From: Hydrococcus rivularis NIES-593
GTDB lineage: Bacteria > Cyanobacteriota > Cyanobacteriia > Cyanobacteriales > Microcystaceae
DNA length: 64,000 bases
Assembly (NCBI RefSeq): GCF_001904635.1
Contig: NZ_MRCB01000025.1
Coordinates: 1-64,000, forward strand
Direction: 5' to 3'
The position numbers and the translations under genes are program-made. Position 1 is the stretch's first letter. Each line of letters begins with the position of its first letter. The notes beneath the pieces are model-generated. The model did no database searches. It saw only the letters and a list, made by a program, of their open reading frames with translations, and was not told the DNA's origin. This document shows, piece by piece, positions 28,751 to 36,900 of this stretch.

Positions 28751-30355
28751 ATGAAAGAAGAGATCGCGCAATTAGATAGACACAACTGCATAGAAGACTG
28801 CATTCTGGAACTATTCTCTAGCTCGGATCGCGCCTTGTCGATCGAAAGAGAAATTGACGCGATCGCCGAGGAATTCTTAAGGCGCGATCGCATCAGTACC
28901 AATCTCGATCTCGGTTCGATTGTCGAACAATTTAGAGAAAGTCAAATTTCGGCAGAAACTTCCGATCTCAGCAGCTATTTAAAGGATTTAACGGAAAATG
29001 TAGTTTTACACTCCATTAATACTTATTCGCCTCGCTATATCGGTCACATGACTTCCGCACTTCCCTATTTCGTTCGTCCTCTAGGGAAGCTGATGACTGC
29101 GCTCAATCAAAACGTCGTCAAGATGGAAACCTCAAAATCTTTTAGCTTGTTGGAGCGTCAGGTTTTGGGAACGATTCACCGCTCTATTTACGATTTTGCT
29201 GAGGATTTTTATCAAACTCACATCCAAAAAAACGAAAGTACGCTCGGCGTGCTGACTACTGGCGGTACGCTTGCCAATCTTACCGCCCTTTGGTGCGCTC
29301 GTAACTTTGTCTTAGGTTCAAAAGAAGGGTTTACAGGCATCGAAAACGAAGGTCTGACGGCTGCATTTAATGCTTATGGATGCGAAGGCGCGGCGATTAT
29401 TGGCTCGCAGCTAATGCACTATTCTTTTGATAAGGCAGCGGGATTGTTAGGCATCGGCGAGAAGAGTTTAATTAAACTTCCCGTCGATCGCGATCGACGT
29501 TTAAATTTATCGGCACTACGACAAGCGATTCAAACCTGTCGCGATCGCGGTCAACGAATTATCGCTTTAGTAGGCATTGCTGGAACTACCGATTGCGGCG
29601 CGATCGATCCACTCTTAGAAATGGCAGAAATTGCCCAAGAAGCTAACATTCATTTTCATGTCGATGCAGCTTGGGGAGGGCCAGTTATATTTTCTCCCCA
29701 ACACCGAGAAAAACTGGCTGGTATCGAAATGGCGGATTCAGTCACTATCGACGGACACAAACAACTGTATTTACCGATGGGTATTGGCATGGTTTTATTC
29801 CGCAATCCCTACCTGGCAAAGAATATTGAAAAATGCGCTCCCTATACCATCCGCAAAGATTCAATCGATTTGGGAAAGCGCGCCCTAGAAGGTTCTCGTC
29901 CGGGTATGGTTTTATTTTTACAAGCAGCCCTAAAAATTATCGGGAAAAAAGGGTATGAATTTTTAATTGATGAAGGTATCCGCAAAGCTCGATACATGGC
30001 AGACTGCATTCGCAAACAAGCTGAATTTGAATTGTTGGTCGCACCAGAAATTAATATTCTTTTATATCGCTATATTCCTCAGCCTTGGAGACAAAAAGTA
30101 GCTGCGGGACAAATAACAGAATTAGATAACCAAAAGCTCGATCGATTTAACGAATGCTTGCAAAGTCTTCAGCTTCAGACGGGTAGAACTTTCGTTTCTC
30201 GCACAACTATCGAAATCGACGGAAGACCGACTATTGCTTTGCGTGCCGTCCTTGCTAACCCGCTTACCACCGAAAGCGATATCGACGCAGTTTTAGAAGA
30301 CCAGCTTAAAATTGCCGCCCAAATACCTACTAACGATGAGGAGGTTTGCCGATGA
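28751..30355 (+). CDS. PLP-dependent group II decarboxylase, PanP-like aspartate 1-decarboxylase
   Basis: This 534-residue protein closely follows the PanP pattern I remember from gamma-proteobacteria: YIGHMTSALPYFVRPLGKLM, ALNQNVVKMETSKSFSLLERQVLG, TTGGTLANLTALW, HVDAAWGG, then DGHKQLYLPMG with the PLP-binding Lys337. PanP decarboxylates aspartate to beta-alanine. Directly upstream is an NRPS whose second A domain carries a beta-alanine code, so the enzyme most likely supplies that monomer. A glutamate or diaminobutyrate decarboxylase activity is the alternative within this fold family. It is in the synthesis operon, 91 bp after the NRPS stop, and its TGA overlaps the next ATG. The 91-bp gap holds a small GGGCGCACG...CATGCGCCC palindromic repeat. 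Confidence 0.88.
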   Translation: MKEEIAQLDRHNCIEDCILELFSSSDRALSIEREIDAIAEEFLRRDRISTNLDLGSIVEQFRESQISAETSDLSSYLKDLTENVVLHSINTYSPRYIGHMTSALPYFVRPLGKLMTALNQNVVKMETSKSFSLLERQVLGTIHRSIYDFAEDFYQTHIQKNESTLGVLTTGGTLANLTALWCARNFVLGSKEGFTGIENEGLTAAFNAYGCEGAAIIGSQLMHYSFDKAAGLLGIGEKSLIKLPVDRDRRLNLSALRQAIQTCRDRGQRIIALVGIAGTTDCGAIDPLLEMAEIAQEANIHFHVDAAWGGPVIFSPQHREKLAGIEMADSVTIDGHKQLYLPMGIGMVLFRNPYLAKNIEKCAPYTIRKDSIDLGKRALEGSRPGMVLFLQAALKIIGKKGYEFLIDEGIRKARYMADCIRKQAEFELLVAPEINILLYRYIPQPWRQKVAAGQITELDNQKLDRFNECLQSLQLQTGRTFVSRTTIEIDGRPTIALRAVLANPLTTESDIDAVLEDQLKIAAQIPTNDEEVCR

Positions 30356-33300
30356 CTAGCGATCGCCTACAACGGTTACAAAATCTCTCTCCCCAACAGC
30401 GATCGCGCCTGCTAAAAGCTTTACAGCAAGAAGCAGCAACCAAGCCGTCTAAAATTTTACCTCGACGCGAGCGCCAAACCCCCATCCCGCTTTCTTTTGC
30501 CCAACAGCGACTCTGGTTTTTAGAGCAATTACAACCAGAAAGTTCCGCCGCTTACAACATATCTACTGCCGCGATCTTAAAAGGTAAGCTCAATGTCGCG
30601 CTTTTACAAAAAAGCTTCAACGAAATTGTACGCCGCCATGAAATCTTACGCACCACTTTTACTACGGTAGAAGAACAACCCGTACAAGAGATTGCGCCGA
30701 CTTTGACGCTAGAAATTCCTGTGGTGGATTTGCAACAGCTTTCCCAAACGCAAAAGGAAGCAGAAATACAGCGAATGGCGCTCGCGCACGCACAGCAATT
30801 TCAACTGGATCGCCTTCCACTCCTACGAGTCACTCTATTGCAGTTAGAAGAGACGGAACACGCAATTCTACTAACCATGCACCATATCATCTCAGATGGT
30901 TGGTCGCTGGGAGTGCTGCTAGAAGAGTTGATGGCGCTCTATCGAGGTTTTGCATTACCCGAACTTCCCATCCAGTATGCCGATTTTGCTCTCTGGCAGC
31001 GACAGTGGTTACAAGGAGAGGTCTTGGAAACACAACTCAATTACTGGAGAAAGCAACTAGGCGGTACTTTACCGATCTTACAGTTGCCAAGCGATCGCCC
31101 GCGTCCCCAAGTACCGAGTTTTCGCGGCGCTACTCAATCCTTTTCCCTCTCATCCGAATTATCTCAAGAACTAAACGCTTTAAGCCGTCAGGAAGGGACA
31201 ACCCTGTTTATGACCTTGTTGGCAGCTTTTAAAGTCCTGTTGTATCGCTATACCGAACAAGAAGATATTATAGTCGGCTCTGCGATCGCCAACCGCAACC
31301 GAGCCGAAATTGAAGGGTTAATTGGCTTTTTTGTCAATACTTTAGTGTTGCGTACTAATTTAGAAGGCGATCCCAGTTTTCGCGAACTTTTGGGACGAGT
31401 GCGCGAGGTGACTTTAGGCGCTTATGCTCGTCAGGACGTGCCTTTCGAGGTATTGGTTGAAGAATTGCAACCGCAACGGGATCTGAGCCATCATCCCCTG
31501 TTCCAAGTCATGTTTGCCTTTCAAAACGCACCGTTGCGTAATTTTGAGCTTGCGGAGCTTACTTACAGTCCATTAAATATCCCAAAAGAGACGGCGCAGT
31601 TCGATTTAAGCTTGGTTGTCGCAGAAGGAACGCAGGGAATCTATGGGTCATTAGAATACAGTACCGATTTGTTCGATACAGCTACGATCGCTCGGATGCT
31701 GGAGCATTTTGAGACATTACTCTCAAGTATTGTCGCTACCCCCAAACGACGAATTTCCGAGTTACCGATTCTTACAGAAGCCGAACGACATTTATTATTG
31801 GTCGAGTTTAATCAATCCAAAATCCAAAACCGCCGCGCACTCAGCAAGCGACCGACGCGCACGCTCCGCGAGCGACAGCGAAGCGGGAGGAGCATCGGCG
31901 TCCGAGCAGCGCCAAAATCCAAAATCGATCCTTGCATACACAGCTTATTTGAAGAACAAGTAAGGCAAACCCCCGATGCGATCGCAGTAACTTTTACCAA
32001 TAAAACCTTGACTTATTGGCAATTAAATGCTGTTGCAAATCAACTAGCGCGTTACTTGCGCTCTCTGGGTGTAAAAGCCGATGTTCCAGTGGGGATCTGT
32101 TTGGAGAAAGGATTAGAGATGGCGATCGCGATTCTAGCCGTTCTTAAAGCGGGTGGCGCTTACGTGCCGCTAGATCCGGCTTATCCGTCAGAAAGATTGA
32201 ATCTAATTTTGGCGGATGTAAAACCTTTGCTGGTGCTGACCAAAGAGCGTTTGCAGGCGATCGATTTAGATGGCGACGAAGCGAATTTAGATAGCAACGT
32301 CAGCGAGAAAAACCTTGCTTATATTATTTATACTTCCGGTTCGACGGGGACACCCAAAGGAGTTTTAGTTACGCACCAAGCTTTAGTCAATAATAGTCTT
32401 GCTGCGGCTAAAGCCTATCAATTACAAAATCGCGATCGCGTTCTTCAATTTGCTTCTGTGAGCTTCGACGTTGCAGCAGAAGAGTTATTTTCAGCTTGGT
32501 CGAGCGGCGCGACAGTTGTTATCAAACCGGATTCGTTAATCGTTTTTAGCGATTTTCTTGAGTTTATAGAACGAGAAAAGATCTCAGTTCTTAATTTACC
32601 GACTGCTTACTGGCATGAGTGGGTGTCCGAACTCGATCGCACAAAAACCCCCTTACCTCCTACGCTGCGTTTAGTCATCGTCGGAACCGAACAAGCGCGT
32701 TCTGACAAACTAGCGCTGTGGAAACAATTAGTCGGGAATCGCATCGACTGGATTAACGCTTACGGAACCACAGAAACGACAATCGGAGCAACTATTTATC
32801 GAGCGAGTAGTAATAGCGACCAATTATATTCTTTTGTGCCTATCGGTCGTCCCATTGACAACACACAGGTTTATATACTCGATAAGCATTTAAATCCTAC
32901 ACCTATTGGCGTACCGGGCGAACTTTATATTGGCGGTGTTTGTCTGGCGCGAGGCTATCTCAATCGAGCAGAACTAACTGCCGAAAAGTTTATTCCCAAT
33001 CCTTTTAGTACGCAAGTAGGAGCGCGTCTGTATCGAACTGGCGATTTAGCTCGCTATCTTAATGATGGCAATATTCAACTACTCGGACGCTGCGATCGCC
33101 AGATTAAAATACGCGGTTTTCGCATCGAACCAGACGAAATCGAGGCAATATTAAGCCAGCATCCCGACGTGCGCGAGTGTGCGATTGTGTGGGAAGAACG
33201 AGGCGATAAACGTTTAATTGCTTATGTCAGTCCCCATTCAGAACGAGAAATAACAATAACTCAACTGCGCAGTTTTCTCAAAGAACGACTCTCAGATTAC

Positions 33301-33852
33301 GCGATCCCTTCTCACTTCATTATCCTCGAAGCTTTACCTTTATTGCGCAATGGGAAACTCGACAGGCGATCGCTTCCCGTACCAGATAACCTTCGTCCAG
33401 AGTTAGAAGTTGCTTGCGTAATGCCTCAAACCGAGATCGAAAAAACTCTGGCTGGAGTATGGCAAAAAGCGCTCAATCTCGAACAAATTGGCATTCACGA
33501 TAACTTTTTTGAACTTGGCGGACATTCTTTGTTGCTTGCTCGAATTTATAGCCAATTACGCGAAATTTATCCGAAAGATTTATTAATGCTCGATTTATTT
33601 AGATATCCAACAATTAGTTCTTTGGCAGCATTTTTGAGTCAAACCAACGAGGAAAAATCCTCTTCTGTAGACGAGATTCAAACTGAAAAAATCGCATCTG
33701 GAAAAGCACGACAAAGAAAGCGCCTTGAAAAAATTAGATCGATGGGAGAGGAAGTAGGAGAGACAAGGGGGACAAGGGGGACAAGGGGGACAAGAGGGAC
33801 AAGGGAGACAAGGGAGACAAGGGAGACAAGGGAGACAAGGGAGACAAGGTAG
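30352..33852 (+). CDS. NRPS module C-A-PCP with repeat-encoded C-terminal tail
   Basis: The ATG at 30352 overlaps the previous stop (ATGA) and has GAGGAGG 8 bp upstream. The C domain has HHIISDG (177-183). The A domain gives the code DVENIGAIGK; I do not recognise an exact match, but Glu at the third position occurs in pockets for basic residues such as Lys, so a basic amino acid is a tentative guess. PCP Ser is 1059 (LGGHS). The protein should extend the beta-Ala-ended chain. The C-A linker carries a 27-residue repeat insertion. After the PCP the chain continues into a tail of four TRG and five TRE units made by a 9-bp tandem repeat, where a docking region to the next PKS would be expected. 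Confidence 0.93.
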   Translation: MTSDRLQRLQNLSPQQRSRLLKALQQEAATKPSKILPRRERQTPIPLSFAQQRLWFLEQLQPESSAAYNISTAAILKGKLNVALLQKSFNEIVRRHEILRTTFTTVEEQPVQEIAPTLTLEIPVVDLQQLSQTQKEAEIQRMALAHAQQFQLDRLPLLRVTLLQLEETEHAILLTMHHIISDGWSLGVLLEELMALYRGFALPELPIQYADFALWQRQWLQGEVLETQLNYWRKQLGGTLPILQLPSDRPRPQVPSFRGATQSFSLSSELSQELNALSRQEGTTLFMTLLAAFKVLLYRYTEQEDIIVGSAIANRNRAEIEGLIGFFVNTLVLRTNLEGDPSFRELLGRVREVTLGAYARQDVPFEVLVEELQPQRDLSHHPLFQVMFAFQNAPLRNFELAELTYSPLNIPKETAQFDLSLVVAEGTQGIYGSLEYSTDLFDTATIARMLEHFETLLSSIVATPKRRISELPILTEAERHLLLVEFNQSKIQNRRALSKRPTRTLRERQRSGRSIGVRAAPKSKIDPCIHSLFEEQVRQTPDAIAVTFTNKTLTYWQLNAVANQLARYLRSLGVKADVPVGICLEKGLEMAIAILAVLKAGGAYVPLDPAYPSERLNLILADVKPLLVLTKERLQAIDLDGDEANLDSNVSEKNLAYIIYTSGSTGTPKGVLVTHQALVNNSLAAAKAYQLQNRDRVLQFASVSFDVAAEELFSAWSSGATVVIKPDSLIVFSDFLEFIEREKISVLNLPTAYWHEWVSELDRTKTPLPPTLRLVIVGTEQARSDKLALWKQLVGNRIDWINAYGTTETTIGATIYRASSNSDQLYSFVPIGRPIDNTQVYILDKHLNPTPIGVPGELYIGGVCLARGYLNRAELTAEKFIPNPFSTQVGARLYRTGDLARYLNDGNIQLLGRCDRQIKIRGFRIEPDEIEAILSQHPDVRECAIVWEERGDKRLIAYVSPHSEREITITQLRSFLKERLSDYAIPSHFIILEALPLLRNGKLDRRSLPVPDNLRPELEVACVMPQTEIEKTLAGVWQKALNLEQIGIHDNFFELGGHSLLLARIYSQLREIYPKDLLMLDLFRYPTISSLAAFLSQTNEEKSSSVDEIQTEKIASGKARQRKRLEKIRSMGEEVGETRGTRGTRGTRGTRETRETRETRETRETR
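31814..31926. repeat. Nested repeat insertion in the C-A linker
   Basis: CCAAAAT heptamers (31814-31829 and 31912-31926) flank a GC-rich insert containing ACGCTCCGCGAGCGACAGCG-type sequence. It adds 27 mostly basic residues in frame compared with the uninterrupted site at 47152. Confidence 0.75.
33762..33849. repeat. 9-bp tandem repeat ACAAGGGGG / ACAAGGGAG
   Basis: About ten direct units without spacers encode the (TRG)4(TRE)5TR tail and run up to the TAG stop of the NRPS gene. The run is related to the GGGGACAA repeats in the PKS linkers. Confidence 0.85.
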
Positions 33853-33873
33853 ACTATTTAATCCTGAACTCCT

Positions 33874-33901
33874 GTAAAGACGCGATATATCGCGTCTCTA
33901 C
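33874..33901. repeat. 28-bp palindromic repeat with GACGCGATATATCGCGTC core
   Basis: The near-perfect palindrome GTAAAGAC...GTCTCTAC lies between the NRPS stop and the second PKS gene. A second copy in reverse orientation is inside a coding region at 50021-50048. It could fold into a hairpin in the message, but no T-run follows. Confidence 0.8.
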
Positions 33902-33954
33902 TCCTGAATTCATTTTTAGCTTAATTAATATGCAAATTAAATGTGGAATAGCTT

Positions 33955-36900
33955 ATGAATACTAATGGTTCGGAAATCGCGATCGTTGGATTGGCAGGAC
34001 GTTTCCCTGGGGCAAAAAATTTAGAGGAATTTTGGCAAAATTTACAGAATGGCGTGGAGTCAGTTTCGTTTTTTAGCGATGAGGAACTGTTAGCTGAGGG
34101 AATCGATAAATCGGTTCTCAGCGATCGCAACTACGTCAAAGCAAGAGCAGTATTAGAAGATGCCGAATTATTCGACGCAGCCTTTTTTGGTTTTAGTCCC
34201 AAAGAAGCAGAAATTACCGATCCGCAACATCGCCTGTTTTTGGAATGTGCTTGGGAAGCGCTAGAAAACGCGGGTTACAATTCGGAAACCGATTCTGGTT
34301 CGATTGGGGTTTATGCTGGCTCTAGTTTGAGCGGTTACTTACTTAATGCTTATTTAAATCCAAATATTGTTAATTCTGTCGATTTTCATCAACTCGCGAT
34401 CGCGGGAGATAAAGATTATTTAGCGACGCGCGTCTCTTACAAACTCAATTTAACCGGAGCTAGCTATACCATACAAACCGCCTGCTCGACTTCATTAGTT
34501 GCCGTTCATTTAGCCTGTCAAAGCTTGCTTAATGGCGAATGCGATCTGGCGCTGGCGGGAGGCGTTTCTATTAGTGCGTCTCGAAAAACGGGCTATTTTT
34601 ATAAAGAAGGCGGAATTCACTCTCGTGACGGTCATTGTCGCGCCTTTGATGCTAAAGCAGGTGGCATTGTAGGCGGTGAAGGAGTCGGTATTGTCGTTTT
34701 GAAGCGATTAGAAGATGCGATCGCCAATCGAGATACGATTCATGCTGTGATTAAAGGTTCTGCTACTAGTAACGATGGCTCTCTCAAAGTAAGTTATACC
34801 GCGCCGAGAATTGAGGGTCAAGCCAAGGCGATCGCAACGGCGCAACTCATCGCCGAGGTCGAACCCGAAACGATTACTTATATTGAAGCTCACGGGACGG
34901 GAACCGCGCTAGGAGATCCCATCGAAATAGCCGCTTTGAGGGAAGTTTTTCAAGGGGGGACTCAGAAAAAAGGCTTTTGTGCTATTGGATCGCTCAAAAC
35001 CAATATCGGGCATTTAGACGCGGCGGCGGGAGTAGCAGGTTTAATCAAAACTGTCTTAGCGTTAAAACACAAACAGATACCGCCTAGCTTGCATTTCGAG
35101 CAGCCTAATCCTCAAATCGATTTTGCCAACAGTCCTTTTTTCGTTAATACTCAACTGAGTGAATGGAAAACGAATGGCACTCCTCGCCGTGCTGGGGTTA
35201 GTTCTTTTGGGATTGGGGGTACGAATGCTCATGTCATTTTGGAAGAATTTCACGCAGAGGCGCAGAGACGCAGAGGGCAGAGAGAGGAAGGAGGGACAAG
35301 GGGACAAGGGGACAAGGGGACAAGGAGACAAGGAGAATTAATCCAAAATCTAACTTGGCAGCTATTAGTGCTTTCCGCGAAAACGGAATCGGCGTTGGAG
35401 ACGGCTACAGATAATTTAGCTCGACATTTGGATAAGCATTCGGAGTTGAATTTAGCAGATGTGGCTTATACGCTTCAAGTCGGTCGCAAAGCTTTTAATT
35501 ATCGTCGAATGTTGGTCTGTCGAAATCTTGAGGATGCAGCGCAAGCACTGAAATCTAGAGATCCTAAAAATATTTTGACACAATCTTGCCAATCCTCTCA
35601 TCGTCCTGTGGTTTTTATGTTCCCCGGACAAGGATCGCAGTACGTCAATATGGGGCGGGAACTCTATCAAAACGAACCCGTTTTTACTTACTGGTTCGAT
35701 CGCTGTGCCGAACTCCTCAAACCGCATTTAAATTTAGATATACGCCAGATCGTCTACCCTGATGAGATAGATACTCAACAGCAACTCAACCAAACCTTTA
35801 TAACCCAACCAGCTTTATTTGCGATCGCATACGCGCTGTCGCAATTGTGGATGTCTTGGGGAGTGCGACCAGAAGCCGCGATCGGGCACAGCATCGGCGA
35901 ATACGTTGCTGCAACCCTAGCAGGGGTTTTCTCGTTGGAAAATGCCTTGACGCTAATCGCTGCTAGAGGAAAGTTGATGCAACAACTACCAGCAGGCGCG
36001 ATGCTGTCGGTGCGACTTTCTGAGTCAGAGATTCAACCTTGGTTGGGGACGGAATTATCTATTGCAGGTATCAACGCGCCGTCTTCTTGTGTGGTTTCGG
36101 GAACGATCGCAGCAGTAGAACAATTGCAACAAAAATTACTGGCGCAAGAAATCCCTTGTCGGCGTTTGCATACGTCCCACGCTTTTCACTCTTCTATGGT
36201 CGAACCCATTATCGAGCCATTTACAGAACAGTTGCGCCAAATAGAGCTTTATCCTCCCCAATTTCCTTTTATTTCTAACGTTAGCGGGACTTGGATTACT
36301 GCTGCCGAAGCTTGCGATCGCGACTATTGGGCAAAACACCTGCGCCAACCCGTGCGTTTTAGCGCGGGGATTGCAGAATTAATGAAGCAACCAGAACGTA
36401 TTTTATTAGAAGTCGGGGCGGGACGGACTTTATCTACCTTTGCCAAGCAACACCAAAGCGACGATCGCTTAGTCCTCACTTCGATTCGCCATCCGCAAGA
36501 ACAACAATCGGATTCAGCCTTTCTCCTCAATACTTTGGGTTGTCTTTGGATGGCTGGAGTTAATATTAATTGGTCGGGTTTTAGGGGCGATCGCAAACAT
36601 TATCGCATTCCTCTCCCAACCTATCCTTTTGAGCGTCAGCGTTACTGGATTGAACCCCCAAAACAGCAACAACCTCAATCCATTTGGGATTCTTTGCTAG
36701 AAGCGGCGCGAAAACAATCTCGCAACCAAATCTCGCAACTCGACAAAGAAAGTTATCTCAAGAACAAACAATGTTTGGATCGTTTATGCGTTGCTTATAT
36801 TAACCAAACTCTCGTACGTTTGGGAGCATTTGAGAATCCTTCTGAGAAATATTCTGTTGAGGAATTATGCGATCGCTTTGGGATTCTGCCTCGCTATCGA

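Noticed and set aside
30346-30351. TTG start for the NRPS at 30352
   Set aside because: GAGGAGG spacing and the ATGA overlap favour the ATG at 30352.
33762-33849. Possible CRISPR array or minisatellite non-coding repeat
   Set aside because: Units are 9 bp, adjoining without spacers, and are in the reading frame of the NRPS; no cas genes are present.
35062-35331. Antisense frame rich in Ser/Pro/Leu opposite the PKS linker
   Set aside because: It is only the reverse reading of the KS end and of the tandem repeats; no start signal or family features.
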